Below, in pieces: positions 36,091 through 45,195 of a DNA stretch of 64,000 nt. The stretch is from an uncultured Thomasclavelia sp. (GTDB taxonomy: Bacteria; Bacillota_I; Bacilli_A; Erysipelotrichales; Coprobacillaceae): assembly GCF_944324745.1 (NCBI RefSeq), contig NZ_CALUXO010000081.1:30297-94296 (forward strand), in the 5' to 3' direction. The number at the start of each line of letters is the position of its first letter. The stretch's first letter is position 1. A model generated the notes under the pieces. It saw only the letters and a list, made by a program, of their open reading frames with translations. It was not told the origin of the DNA and did no database searches. The translations under genes were made by a program, and so were the position numbers.

Positions 36091-38767
36091 AATTTGAATT
36101 TACAGTAAATGTTGTTGAACCTTCAACGCTATCATTACCATTAGATTCAGTAACTCTAACAGTATAAGTGGCACCAGGCGTTAGACTAAAATCACGTGAA
36201 CCACTACCAGTGAAAGTAATTGGATCAAGTATCGATGAACCTGAAGAATTCAAGAACTCAATAGTAATAGTATTACTTGAATTTTGAGCATTGACACTAA
36301 CTGAAATGGTAGTTCCCGTTATAGTAGCTCCATTTGAAACATTGCTGCCATTGCTGGTAATTGAATAACTAACATTATTTAATGGTTGGGTATTTACCGT
36401 TAAGGTTCGTTCTATTTGATTAGAAGTAACATCTAATTCCTGATATTTATAATATCCAACAACTCGTACATTACCAGTAGGCGTATAATTTAAAGTACCG
36501 GTGTTACTAGTTAAAGTCTGACTATGTACCAGCTGATTTGAAGCATCATAAACATCAGCTACATAAACTACTGTACCATACGTGGTTCCAGATGATGTAT
36601 CATATGGTGCAAAGGTAACATCAATGGTACCACTACTATTAATTGAAGCTTCAAATGAGCTCAAATTATTAATAGTTGCTTCAGGGGCAGTTGTTTGTGG
36701 TCCCGTTCCGGTTTTAGCCCAGCAGGTAATGATGTTGCTATCAGGTGTACTAGAACTTGGACTTTGATATGGATAAACACCTTTAACGATTTGAATTTGT
36801 TCAACACCACTAGGTTGATCAGGATAAGATTTTTTATCAGAAGTGTTATCTTCTAAATATTCTAATAATTCACTGACGACTTTAGCAGGATAAGCTCGAT
36901 AACGACTGGTATTTTTACCAGCATTTAATGCTTCAGCTTCAAATCCCATCCATACTGAACATGTATAATCTGGAGTATAAGCCGTCATCCATAAATCCTT
37001 ACTAGCACCACTATTTGTATTTGAAGTACCAGTTTTAGCACCAACATTATTAATTCCTGATAAATAAGCATAGTTACCAGAACCACTAGCGGTATAGTCT
37101 AACATTGTCTCTCTAATCATAAAAGCAACGTTTTCATCAATACCACTTTGAGTTGCGGCATTTTGAATATCTTGATCTACATTTATCGTTTCATTAGTAT
37201 CGGTTATTTCAATATAATTTACAGTATGAGATTCAATATAAACACCGTTATTAGCAACCGTAGCATAAGCACCAGCTAATTCCACTGGGCTGACACCTTC
37301 GCTCCAACCACCAATAGCATATGCTAATGAGATACCATTTTCCTTTTCATATGTCATATCAATTCCTACTGATTCCATATCATCGATTACAGCATCAGCA
37401 CCAGCTTTATTTAAAACTTGTTCAAATGTTGCAACAGCAGGAATATTCCATGATTGTTCCAGTGCTTCTGTTATAGTAACTAAGCCATGGAAACTATTAT
37501 CCCAGTTTTTAGGGGTATAAGTTTGTCCATTGTAACTAAAAGTAGTTTCTTTATCTTCAATTGAATGACCAGTGCACCAATCCAAATATTTATAAGCTAA
37601 ACCATAGTCCAATAATGGTTTCATTGAAGAACCAGGTTGTCGTTTAACTGTGGCTTTATTCAAATCACCTGATTTATAGTTTCTACCACCAATTACGGCA
37701 ACGATACGACCATTTTGAGTTGATTGGACGCTTCCGGCCATCTGCATTTCTTCATCAGTGTAATCATAAGTTTCACCATTGGCCATCTGAGTTGCCATTC
37801 GTTGTAAATCCTGATTACAGAAAGTGTAAATATTCATTTGTGTTTCAGCCGGATTCATTCCGGTTTTTTCAATTACTTCATCAGTTACCAAATCAACATA
37901 GGTAGCTAATGAACTATCTGAAGTAGTTTCGCTTTGAGAAAGCATATTTTCAACTTTAACTTGTTTAGCTAAGTCACATTCTTCTTGAGTAATATAGCCA
38001 TGAGTAACCATTAAATTTAAAACAACATTTCGTCTTGAAGTAGCTCCTTCAAGATTATAATAAGGATCAAGGCGAGATGGTGAATTCAATGTCCCGGCTA
38101 ATAGCGCTGCTTCTGGAAGCGTTAATTGAGAAACATCTTTATTAAAATAATATTTACTAGCAGCTGCAATTCCTATTGAGCTAGTAGAGCGACCAAAATA
38201 AATTTTATTTAAATAAAGAGTAATAATTTCTTCTTTACTAATTTCTTTAGTTGCTTGAATTGCTAGAATTACTTCACTTAATTTACGAGTATATGTTTGC
38301 TCTTCATCAGGGAAATAAGATTTTTTAATAACCTGTTGAGTAATGGTTGAACCACCACCAGTAATTCTAAAAGAGAATAAGTTAGTTATTAAAGTTTTAG
38401 CAATACGAGGTAAATCGAAACCATCATGTTCGAAAAACCGAGAATCTTCAGCAGAGACAACGGCATCGATTAATACTTGTGGCAAGTCTTCATAAGTGAC
38501 GTTTTCACGTTTTCCGTTTTCATCACTTCCATAAGTATACATCAGTTCTCCATTAGCATCATATATTCTGCTGGCTTCTCCTGAAAGTAAACGATCCGCA
38601 GAAAAGTCTTCAGTTTCCTTATAAACTGACCAGGCAAAAAAGCAGCCCATTGCTAAACAGATGATTACTACAATAATCACTAGCGAGGCGAGTACTTTTT
38701 TCCAATTAAGTTTTAATTTTTTGGTTTTTTTGCTTTTAGTTTTGGTTAACGTCGGATTATCTGTCAT
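36089..38767 (-). CDS. ponA: Class A penicillin-binding protein 1A (bifunctional)
   Basis: An 892-residue cell-wall synthase. Cytoplasmic Lys-rich tail, membrane helix (about 27-48), GT51 glycosyltransferase (EDSRFFEHDGFD about 110, GGSTITQQ about 140), transpeptidase (SSMK about 380, KTGTSNTN about 576), then a Ser/Thr/Asn-rich beta tail of about 230 residues. ATG 38767 lies 8 bases after AGGAGG; a TTG at 38773 is closer to the SD. It overlaps recU by 11 bases, the recU-ponA order known from Bacillus. Confidence 0.95.
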   Translation of the reverse strand: MTDNPTLTKTKSKKTKKLKLNWKKVLASLVIIVVIICLAMGCFFAWSVYKETEDFSADRLLSGEASRIYDANGELMYTYGSDENGKRENVTYEDLPQVLIDAVVSAEDSRFFEHDGFDLPRIAKTLITNLFSFRITGGGSTITQQVIKKSYFPDEEQTYTRKLSEVILAIQATKEISKEEIITLYLNKIYFGRSTSSIGIAAASKYYFNKDVSQLTLPEAALLAGTLNSPSRLDPYYNLEGATSRRNVVLNLMVTHGYITQEECDLAKQVKVENMLSQSETTSDSSLATYVDLVTDEVIEKTGMNPAETQMNIYTFCNQDLQRMATQMANGETYDYTDEEMQMAGSVQSTQNGRIVAVIGGRNYKSGDLNKATVKRQPGSSMKPLLDYGLAYKYLDWCTGHSIEDKETTFSYNGQTYTPKNWDNSFHGLVTITEALEQSWNIPAVATFEQVLNKAGADAVIDDMESVGIDMTYEKENGISLAYAIGGWSEGVSPVELAGAYATVANNGVYIESHTVNYIEITDTNETINVDQDIQNAATQSGIDENVAFMIRETMLDYTASGSGNYAYLSGINNVGAKTGTSNTNSGASKDLWMTAYTPDYTCSVWMGFEAEALNAGKNTSRYRAYPAKVVSELLEYLEDNTSDKKSYPDQPSGVEQIQIVKGVYPYQSPSSSTPDSNIITCWAKTGTGPQTTAPEATINNLSSFEASINSSGTIDVTFAPYDTSSGTTYGTVVYVADVYDASNQLVHSQTLTSNTGTLNYTPTGNVRVVGYYKYQELDVTSNQIERTLTVNTQPLNNVSYSITSNGSNVSNGATITGTTISVSVNAQNSSNTITIEFLNSSGSSILDPITFTGSGSRDFSLTPGATYTVRVTESNGNDSVEGSTTFTVNSN

Positions 38768-39356
38768 TTTCAAGACCTCCTAAATAGTACTGATCAATAA
38801 TCTTTAAATAATCTAATCGAGGGTTATAGCCACTTTCAATTAAATGTCCTTTTTCTTTAATTGTCTGATAGGACATAGATTTTCGATCAGAATGATAATA
38901 TGCTTCAATAATGTAAGAAGCATCAATTAAGTATACCTCATTTATTTGAGTAAAAGCAATAATAATAAAGGCAATTCCTTGATGTTTAATTATACTTTCT
39001 AAATGTTCAATTTGATGGACATGGATATTAGTAAAAGGAAAATTCATTTTTTTGGTTTCTTTAGCTTCAAAATCTAAGTATCTCCCTTTATAAACTCCGT
39101 TATAGTCGGTTGTTGATGGTGTTTTAAAATAAGCCTCAACAATTCTAGCCGCCGATCTTTTGGGATAATCAACTTTAACAATTTGAATCGGGGTTGGCTT
39201 TTTATGAATATTAGCAATATCATTAATTAAATAATATTTATTGGTCATATTCAAATCTTCTTCAAGATTCATTCCCCGATGTCGTGTATTCAACTTACCA
39301 TCAATTAATTTAGTTTGATGAACAGTTGTCTTTTTTAAATTTGGATAATTAATCAT
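38757..39356 (-). CDS. recU: Holliday junction resolvase RecU
   Basis: A 199-residue PD-(D/E)XK nuclease that resolves recombination intermediates and helps chromosome segregation. Seen: the N-terminal NTRHRGMNLEEDLN, the active-site segment TDYNGVYKGRYLDFEAKET (about 83-101) and the FPFTNIHVHQIEHL block. Length matches RecU (about 200). SD AAAGGAG precedes ATG. It is transcribed together with ponA, divergent from gpsB. Confidence 0.95.
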   Translation of the reverse strand: MINYPNLKKTTVHQTKLIDGKLNTRHRGMNLEEDLNMTNKYYLINDIANIHKKPTPIQIVKVDYPKRSAARIVEAYFKTPSTTDYNGVYKGRYLDFEAKETKKMNFPFTNIHVHQIEHLESIIKHQGIAFIIIAFTQINEVYLIDASYIIEAYYHSDRKSMSYQTIKEKGHLIESGYNPRLDYLKIIDQYYLGGLENDR

Positions 39357-39385
39357 ATTTTCTCCTTTTTATTACTTTCTTCAAT

Positions 39386-39414
39386 ATTATACCATATATC
39401 TTGGAAAATAGCAT
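39386..39414 (-). promoter_or_regulatory. Promoter of recU-ponA
   Basis: On the minus strand an extended -10 (TGG TATAAT, 39386-39391) with no good -35 box. Confidence 0.5.
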
Positions 39415-39513
39415 AACATCTTAGCAGATTATAAAACATTGTGAATTAAAGTCAAATGACAAAGAATATGTTAAAGAATATCTTAAATATTCATAAGATT
39501 CTTGAAAATCAAA

Positions 39514-39542
39514 TGTTTTTTTGCTTCAATATAGTATATAAT
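39514..39542 (+). promoter_or_regulatory. Promoter of gpsB
   Basis: TATAAT at 39537-39542 with TGTTTT 17 bases upstream. Confidence 0.55.
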
Positions 39543-39563
39543 AACATAAAAGGAGTGATTGGT

Positions 39564-39896
39564 TTGGAAAGAAAAGTAGTACTTAGTCCAAAAAAAATAG
39601 TTGCTAAAGAATTTAAAGTAGACTTTAAGGGATATAATGCAGAAGAAGTAGATCATTTTTTAGATTTAGTTGTTAAAGATTATGAAACATTTGCAGCAAT
39701 GTTAAATGCTTCATATGATCGAATTGATCAACTGGAAAAAAGAATTAGTGAACAAAAAATTCAGATAACTAAATTAGAAAGAGAAAAAGCGCTTCAAGAT
39801 GATAATATTCATGCTATGGAAGAAAATCTTTCAACTAATGTTGATATTTTAAAACGATTATCATTATTAGAAAAAGCAGTATTTGGAAAAAAATAA
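39564..39896 (+). CDS. gpsB: Cell division adaptor GpsB
   Basis: A 110-residue DivIVA-like coiled-coil protein. The N-terminal membrane-binding block FKVDFKGYNAEEVDHFLDLV (about 17-36) is diagnostic; a coiled coil follows (about 50-90) and a short C-terminal trimerisation segment. GpsB shuttles PBP1-type synthases between division septum and side wall, which fits its divergent neighbour ponA. TTG start at 39564, 8 bases after AAGGAG; the longer frame from 39456 runs through the promoter and is rejected. Confidence 0.93.
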   Translation: MERKVVLSPKKIVAKEFKVDFKGYNAEEVDHFLDLVVKDYETFAAMLNASYDRIDQLEKRISEQKIQITKLEREKALQDDNIHAMEENLSTNVDILKRLSLLEKAVFGKK

Positions 39897-39970
39897 TATA
39901 ATGACAAAGTAAAATTGTATCTGACAATTTTACTTTTTTATGAAATCTATTTTAATTAAGAAAATAAAAC

Positions 39971-39998
39971 TTGTTTTATTAATAAAATTCTGTAAAAT
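39971..39998 (+). promoter_or_regulatory. Promoter of rnpB
   Basis: TTGTTT at 39971-39976 and TAAAAT at 39993-39998 with a 16-base spacer, just before the RNA. Confidence 0.7.
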
Positions 39999-40002
39999 AT
40001 AG

Positions 40003-40341
40003 ATGACTCATAGAAAACGATTGCTGTAAATCAGAGGAAAGTCCAGGCTTCCACAAGCTGCGATGCTTGTAGTGTTTGTACGTAGCGAATCAATAAGTTA
40101 CGGTAGCGTGAGCTAACGACAGGCCTAAGACCTAAACATTTAATGCAAGGTTGCTAAGCCATAAAGTGCCACAGAGACAATTCTAGTTGAAAAACTAGCT
40201 GAAAAGCGGTAAACTCTGCAAGGAAGAAACCCAAAATTTGGTAGGGGAATCATCTTGAAGGAAATGAACGGAAAGATGGATGCGTTAAGCATAGATAAAT
40301 AATCGTTTGAAAAACAGAACTTGGCTTACAAAATGAGTCAT
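40003..40341 (+). ncRNA. rnpB: RNase P RNA (M1-type ribozyme)
   Basis: About 339 bases closed by a P1 helix, ATGACTCAT (40003-40011) with ATGAGTCAT (40333-40341). Conserved core sequences are present: GAGGAAAGTCC near 40034, ACAGAGACA and GGTAAACTC in the middle, GGTAGGGGAA near 40242, and ACAGAACTTGGCTTAC near the 3' end. It is the catalytic part of the tRNA 5' end processing enzyme. The position after gpsB is conserved in Bacillus. Promoter and terminator flank it directly. Ends are set from the P1 pairing. Confidence 0.96.
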
Positions 40342-40343
40342 TC

Positions 40344-40366
40344 AAGCTGATTATTCAGCTTTTTTT
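40344..40366 (+). terminator. Terminator of rnpB
   Basis: Stem AAGCTGA / TCAGCTT, loop TTAT, then a T-run, 3 bases after the P1 helix. Confidence 0.92.
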
Positions 40367-40368
40367 GT

Positions 40369-40397
40369 TTGTCTAAAGATTATTACTAGTTTATAAT
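40369..40397 (+). promoter_or_regulatory. Promoter of the TetR-family gene
   Basis: TTGTCT at 40369-40374 and TATAAT at 40392-40397, spacer 17. Confidence 0.8.
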
Positions 40398-40418
40398 AAA
40401 AGAAAGAGGTATAAGAAA

Positions 40419-40976
40419 ATGGACAGACATGATGAAACGAGATATATATTTGCCCAGGCAATCAAGGACTTAATTAAAGTTGTTCCCCTAGATAAAATTG
40501 CGGTGACCGACATCGTTACTCGTAGTGGGATGACCAGACAGACATTTTATCGCTATTTTAAGGATAAGTATGATTTAGTTAACTGGTATTTTGAAAAATT
40601 GGTACTCCAGTCATTTCGACAGATGGGAGATGGTTGTTCTCTACAAGAAGCTTTACAATTGAAATTTGCTTTTATTGAAAGTGAACATTCGTTTTTTAAA
40701 GAAGCATTTAAATCGAATGATTATAATAATTTAGTTAATTATGATTTTAATTGTATTTATGAGTTTTATAAGGATATTATCGAAAAAAATCTTAATCTTG
40801 AGGTTGATAGCGACTTAGATTTTTTATTAAAAATGTATTGTAAAGGTTCTATTGATATGACCGTGGATTGGGTATTAAATGATATGCCACTTACTATTGA
40901 TAAGATTGTTAGTCTATTGATTGAAGCTTTGCCTAAGCGATTAGAACCCTTTATTTTAATTAAAGCAACAGATTAG
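40419..40976 (+). CDS. TetR/AcrR family transcriptional regulator
   Basis: A 185-residue one-component repressor. The HTH lies at about 28-47 (VTDIVTRSGMTRQTFYRYF) followed by KDKYDLVNWYFE, typical of the group with a DhaS-like C-terminal domain. The effector is unknown. It stands alone, with its own promoter and terminator, upstream of the marR-MATE unit; control of that unit is possible but not shown. SD AAAGAGG precedes ATG at moderate distance. Confidence 0.9.
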   Translation: MDRHDETRYIFAQAIKDLIKVVPLDKIAVTDIVTRSGMTRQTFYRYFKDKYDLVNWYFEKLVLQSFRQMGDGCSLQEALQLKFAFIESEHSFFKEAFKSNDYNNLVNYDFNCIYEFYKDIIEKNLNLEVDSDLDFLLKMYCKGSIDMTVDWVLNDMPLTIDKIVSLLIEALPKRLEPFILIKATD

Positions 40977-40992
40977 TCTGTTGCTTTTTTAT
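40962..40992 (+). terminator. Terminator of the TetR-family gene
   Basis: 11-bp stem AAAGCAACAGA / TCTGTTGCTTT around loop TTAG that holds the stop codon; then six Ts. Confidence 0.93.
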
Positions 40993-41002
40993 TCAATGAT
41001 AG

Positions 41003-41031
41003 TTGCAATCTTTTAAAATTAGCGGTATATT
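41003..41031 (+). promoter_or_regulatory. Promoter of marR-MATE
   Basis: TTGCAA at 41003-41008 and TATATT at 41026-41031, spacer 17 bases. Confidence 0.8.
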
Positions 41032-41038
41032 ATAAATG

Positions 41039-41052
41039 GTTTACAAGTAAAC
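41039..41052 (+). promoter_or_regulatory. Palindromic operator of the marR-MATE unit
   Basis: GTTTAC-AA-GTAAAC is a perfect 6-2-6 inverted repeat 7 bases downstream of the -10 box, over the expected transcription start and 15 bases before the MarR ATG. This is the usual place for MarR autorepression. Confidence 0.65.
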
Positions 41053-41066
41053 TAAAGGATGGTGTT

Positions 41067-41504
41067 ATGCAAGTCAATATTGAAACGATTTTAAATCATT
41101 TTACACAGATCCGTAAATATTATGCCAGCGAAGTAAGAAAAAGATTAAATGATATCAATTTATCACCTAGTGAAATTTCAATTCTCATTTTGCTTTCTAG
41201 CAACCAGTCGATCAATACTAGTAGTCAACTGGTGGTTTTGCTGGGAATTTCTAAAGGCTTAGTTAGTCGTAGTATTGATAGCTTACAAAAAAAAGGATTA
41301 TTAGAATGTCAACAAGACTTAAAAGATAGACGAGTTTTACAGCTTTTTTTAACAAAACAGGCTAGTTCAATTATTCAACGACTACAAAGTGAAATCAAAA
41401 AAATTAATAATGAGGTTTTAGGAGATATCCCAGAAGCGGATATTAAACAAATGGAAAAAACAATGTCAGAAATTGTTAGACACTTTAAAAATGTTGTAGA
41501 TTAG
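41067..41504 (+). CDS. MarR family transcriptional regulator
   Basis: A 145-residue winged-helix regulator. Recognition helix region STSSQLVVLLGISKGLVSRSIDSL (here read in parts: LLGISKGLVSRSID near 66-79) and wing with DLKDRRVLQLFLT (DRR motif near 93) are typical MarR. It lies 10 bases before the first MATE exporter gene, with no terminator between, and has a palindrome at its promoter. A role as drug- or metabolite-responsive repressor of the exporter is inferred. SD AAAGGATGG precedes ATG. Confidence 0.9.
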   Translation: MQVNIETILNHFTQIRKYYASEVRKRLNDINLSPSEISILILLSSNQSINTSSQLVVLLGISKGLVSRSIDSLQKKGLLECQQDLKDRRVLQLFLTKQASSIIQRLQSEIKKINNEVLGDIPEADIKQMEKTMSEIVRHFKNVVD

Positions 41505-41514
41505 GAGGAAGATT

Positions 41515-42888
41515 ATGAAAATAAAAATGTCTGAAGAAGTAGATTTAGGTCATGAACCAGTCAAACATTTATTGTTTATCTTAGCTTTGCCAGCGATTAC
41601 TTCCCAAGTTGTCAATGCTTTATATAATATGGTCGATCGGATGTATATCGGTCATATTCCTAATATCGGGGCAACAGCTTTAACAGGTGTTGGAGTATGT
41701 TTTCCATTGATCATGATTATTTCAGCTTTTGCTTATTTACTAGGAATGGGTGGGGCGCCACGAGCTAGTATTTATATGGGAAAAAAGGATAATCATACTG
41801 CTGAAAAGATTTTAGGCAATTGTTTTATGGCATTGATAGTAGTATCAATTATTTTAACGATAGTTGTTTTATGTTTCCAGCAACCATTACTATATTTGTT
41901 TGGTGCTAGTGATAATACGATTCAATATGCTATAGACTATATGAGTATTTATGCCATAGGAACAATATTTGTGCAATTAACATTAGGGTTAAATGCATTT
42001 ATTTCGGCTCAGGGTTTTTCAAAAATTAGTATGCTTACTGTTATTATTGGAGCTGTAACGAATATCATCTTAGATCCAATTTTAATCTTTGGTTTTAATA
42101 TGGGTGTTCAAGGGGCAGCAATAGCGACGGTATTATCTCAGGCCCTTAGTGCCTTTTGGGCAATCTGGTTTTTAACCAGCAATAATACAGTATTAAAAAT
42201 AAAAAAAGAAAATTTAAAAATCAATTTTAAAATTTTAGCACCTTGTATTGCTCTAGGAGTAGCTCCTTTTATGATGCAGGCAACTGAAAGTGTTTTAGTA
42301 TTATGCTTTAATTCTTCTTTATTAAAATATGGAGGCGATTTAGCTGTTGGGGCAATGACAATTCTTTCAAGTATTATGCAATTTGCCATGTTACCACTTC
42401 AAGGATTGACGCAGGGAGGACAGCCAATTATTAGTTATAATTATGGAGCTAAAAATTTTAGTCGTGTTAAACAGGGATTTAAATTACAGACTATTTCTTG
42501 CGTTACTTATTCAGCTATCTTATGGCTGTTGATCATGATCGTACCATCAATGTTCGTAGCTATATTTACTAGTGATCCGCAATTAATGGAAATTGCTGTT
42601 TGGGCTCTTAGAATTTATATGGCTACCGTAGTTCTAATGGGAATTCAAATTTCTTGTCAACAGACTTTTATTGCTTTTGGTAATTCTAAAAAGAGTGCTT
42701 TTCTTGCTATCTTTAGAAAGGTTTTAGTATTAATTCCTTTAATTTATATCTTGCCACTATTTATTTCAGATCAAGTATTTGCTATCTTTTTAGCTGAACC
42801 GATAGCTGATACTATTGCTGTCATTACAACAGCAACGATGTTTTATTTTGAATTTAAAAAGGTTGAAGCTGCAATGAAGGAATCGTAA
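41515..42888 (+). CDS. MATE family efflux transporter (first of two)
   Basis: A 457-residue protein with the 12 hydrophobic helices and two-fold repeat of MATE exporters, starting with LALPAITSQVVNALYNMVDRMYIGHI (family block around residues 20-45). The middle block GLTQGGQPIISYNYGAKN (about 300) is also typical. MATE proteins export cationic drugs or metabolites using Na+ or H+ gradients; the substrate is unknown. Co-transcribed with the MarR gene. SD AGGAGGAAG. A paralogue of equal length follows at 43027. Confidence 0.92.
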   Translation: MKIKMSEEVDLGHEPVKHLLFILALPAITSQVVNALYNMVDRMYIGHIPNIGATALTGVGVCFPLIMIISAFAYLLGMGGAPRASIYMGKKDNHTAEKILGNCFMALIVVSIILTIVVLCFQQPLLYLFGASDNTIQYAIDYMSIYAIGTIFVQLTLGLNAFISAQGFSKISMLTVIIGAVTNIILDPILIFGFNMGVQGAAIATVLSQALSAFWAIWFLTSNNTVLKIKKENLKINFKILAPCIALGVAPFMMQATESVLVLCFNSSLLKYGGDLAVGAMTILSSIMQFAMLPLQGLTQGGQPIISYNYGAKNFSRVKQGFKLQTISCVTYSAILWLLIMIVPSMFVAIFTSDPQLMEIAVWALRIYMATVVLMGIQISCQQTFIAFGNSKKSAFLAIFRKVLVLIPLIYILPLFISDQVFAIFLAEPIADTIAVITTATMFYFEFKKVEAAMKES

Positions 42889-42900
42889 GATTCCTTTTTT
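42877..42900 (+). terminator. Terminator of marR-MATE
   Basis: Stem AAGGAATC / GATTCCTT around GTAA, which contains the stop codon; T-run to 42900. Confidence 0.88.
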
Positions 42901-43026
42901 AATTGCGTTTTCAAAAAAATAAATAATTAAAACGGGATTTGTAAATGCTGTTTTAAAGTTCTTTTGATTGCTATAAGTATTTAACTAAATTAGCTAGAAT
43001 AATTGTAGCAAGAGGAGGAATAGAAC

Positions 43027-44403
43027 ATGGAAGAAAAACTTAGCAGTGAAAAAATTTCTAGATTATTAAAAACCCTGGCCATTCCAGCTATTTGTGGGCA
43101 GATAATAACTTTAATTTATAATATGGTTGATCGAATGTATATTGGTCGGCTACCAGATGGAGCTATTGCCATGGCGGCAATTGGTTTATGCGTGCCGCTT
43201 ACGACAATTATTAATGCTTTTAATGGTTTATTTGGTCGTGGCGGTTCACCGATTAGTTCCATTCGGCTCGGTGAAGGAAATCATCAAGAGGCGAATCAGA
43301 TTTTGACGACCAGTTTTGTTTCATTGATTATAACCTCATTAGTAATCACGATTACCGTTTTGATTTTTCAAGATCCTATTTTATATATGTTTGGAGCCAA
43401 TCAGGAAACCTTGCAATATGCCCGCGATTATTTATCAATTTATGTACTAGGAACTATTTTTGTGCAGTTAACTGTTGGTTTGAATTATTTCATCAATGCT
43501 CAAGGATTTACCAAATTTGGAATGATGACGGTGTTAATTGGGGCTTTATTGAATATTGTATTAGATCCTATCTTTATTTATGGATTAAATATGGGGGTTA
43601 AAGGGGCAGCTTTAGCAACAATTATTTCTCAGGCAGTATCATGTATCTGGTTGTTGTCGTTTTTATTTGGCAAGAAAACAATTTTAAAGATAAAAAAAGA
43701 ATACTTGCTTCCTAAATGGAATATTTTAAAACAAATAATTATTTTGGGTTCTTCTCCATTTTTCATGTCTGTAAGTGAAGGACTGATTACAATTTGTTTT
43801 AATTTACAGTTACTTAAATTTGGAGGTAATTTAGCAGTCAGTGCCATGACAATAATGACCTCAATGTTCCAATTTATTTTATTGCCAATTGAAGGAGTCG
43901 CTCAAGGCAGTCAGCCAATTATTAGTTATAACTACGGTGCTAAAAATTATGGCCGGGTCCATCAGACAATTAAATTAGCCTTAAAAGTAACTTGTACTTA
44001 TAGTATGATTGCCGCAATCATGATGGTTGTTTTTCCGCAACTATTCGTCGGAATCTTTACAAGTGATAGTGATTTGATGAATTTAGGTTGTCAAATGCTA
44101 CGAGTTTATATTTTAGGCGGTTGTATCATGGGAATAAATTCTACTTGCCAACAAACATATAATTCTTTAAATGAAGGTAAAAAAAGCTTTTTCTTTGCTT
44201 TTTATCGAAAAATAATATTATTAATTCCTTTGATCTTTGTTTTGCCAGTTATTTTCCCATTTAAACTAATGGCAGTTGTTTTAGCTGAACCAATCAGTGA
44301 TTTTGTTACAACAATAACTAATTATCTTTATTTCAAACACTTTATTAAAGGTAAGTTAGATGAATGTCAAATAGAATTAGTAACGAAACCAGTTAGTAAT
44401 TAG
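43027..44403 (+). CDS. MATE family efflux transporter (second of two)
   Basis: A 458-residue MATE exporter closely related to the gene at 41515: same start block LAIPAICGQIITLIYNMVDR, the NYGAKNYGRV block near 305 and the same helix pattern. A tandem duplication followed by divergence is likely. It follows the marR-MATE terminator after 126 bases and has no clear promoter by eye, though SD AGAGGAGG is strong. Substrate unknown. Confidence 0.92.
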   Translation: MEEKLSSEKISRLLKTLAIPAICGQIITLIYNMVDRMYIGRLPDGAIAMAAIGLCVPLTTIINAFNGLFGRGGSPISSIRLGEGNHQEANQILTTSFVSLIITSLVITITVLIFQDPILYMFGANQETLQYARDYLSIYVLGTIFVQLTVGLNYFINAQGFTKFGMMTVLIGALLNIVLDPIFIYGLNMGVKGAALATIISQAVSCIWLLSFLFGKKTILKIKKEYLLPKWNILKQIIILGSSPFFMSVSEGLITICFNLQLLKFGGNLAVSAMTIMTSMFQFILLPIEGVAQGSQPIISYNYGAKNYGRVHQTIKLALKVTCTYSMIAAIMMVVFPQLFVGIFTSDSDLMNLGCQMLRVYILGGCIMGINSTCQQTYNSLNEGKKSFFFAFYRKIILLIPLIFVLPVIFPFKLMAVVLAEPISDFVTTITNYLYFKHFIKGKLDECQIELVTKPVSN

Positions 44404-44430
44404 ACCTGCAATTGCAGGTTTTTTATTTTT
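44404..44430 (+). terminator. Terminator of the second MATE gene
   Basis: Stem ACCTGC / GCAGGT with loop AATT, followed by TTTTTATTTTT. Confidence 0.85.
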
Positions 44431-44438
44431 GATGTGAT

Positions 44439-44467
44439 TTTAATCAAAAGTAAAAATTTGTTATAAT
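44439..44467 (+). promoter_or_regulatory. Promoter of the LytTR regulator-kinase genes
   Basis: TTTAAT at 44439-44444 and TATAAT at 44462-44467, spacer 17 bases; SD AGAGGTGG and the start codon follow. Confidence 0.65.
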
Positions 44468-44486
44468 AGCAAATAGAGGTGGTTAG

Positions 44487-45185
44487 ATGGTACTTAAAAT
44501 AGCTATTTTAGATGATGATAAAATTGATAGCCAATATCTTTTTGATTATTTGACTAACTGGGCTTTAAAAAATGAAATGGTTATTAAAATTGATACTTAT
44601 AATTCCAGCGAAAATTTTATCTTTCACTATGTTGATAATAAAGAATATGATTTATTGCTTTTAGATATTGAGATGAAACAGATAAATGGAATTGAACTGG
44701 CAAAAATGATTCGCAAAGATAACCATACTGTTCAAATAATATTTATTACCGGATACAGTGATTATCTTAGTGATGGATATGATGTAGAAGCGTTGCATTA
44801 TTTGTTAAAACCAGTTGATGAAGCAAAATTAGATACTGTTTTAAAACGGGCTGTTGATAAAATAAACCAGGCCGGTCGTTGTTTATATCTTAAGGTACAT
44901 GGTGAGATGTTACAAATACCCCTTTATGAAATTCGTTATATTGATGTAGTTTCTAACTACATTACCATTCATGGAACAAAAGATATTACAGTTAAAAAGA
45001 CTTTAAAAGAAATTGAAACTATGCTTGATCATACTTTTTATAAAGCCGGTCGTTCTTTGATCGTTAATTTAAATGAAATTCGAAAAGTGACCAAAAAAGA
45101 AATCTATTTAGCTGATCAAACGATCTTGCCATTGCCACGAGGTGGCTATGACAAAATTAATCGAGCAATCATTAATAATTTATAA
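44487..45185 (+). CDS. LytTR family response regulator (AgrA-like)
   Basis: A 232-residue two-domain regulator. Receiver domain (about 1-125) with acidic pocket LDDDK near 7-11, phospho-acceptor Asp60 in LLLLDIEM and Lys in KPVDE near 110. LytTR DNA-binding domain (about 135-232; LYEIRYIDVVSNYITIHG and FYKAGRSLIVNLNEI). LytTR regulators bind paired direct repeats one to two helical turns apart and activate transcription. The kinase gene starts 10 bases downstream. A pair of 17-bp direct repeats with 21-bp spacing lies before the ABC genes, a likely target. Confidence 0.93.
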   Translation: MVLKIAILDDDKIDSQYLFDYLTNWALKNEMVIKIDTYNSSENFIFHYVDNKEYDLLLLDIEMKQINGIELAKMIRKDNHTVQIIFITGYSDYLSDGYDVEALHYLLKPVDEAKLDTVLKRAVDKINQAGRCLYLKVHGEMLQIPLYEIRYIDVVSNYITIHGTKDITVKKTLKEIETMLDHTFYKAGRSLIVNLNEIRKVTKKEIYLADQTILPLPRGGYDKINRAIINNL

Positions 45186-45195
45186 GGAGCATAAA

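Noticed and set aside
39456..39563. Longer GpsB N-terminus of 36 residues
   Set aside because: This stretch contains the promoter and SD; the DivIVA-type block starts normally after TTG 39564.
42138..42389. Minus-strand frame within the first MATE gene
   Set aside because: Antisense shadow of membrane-helix codons.
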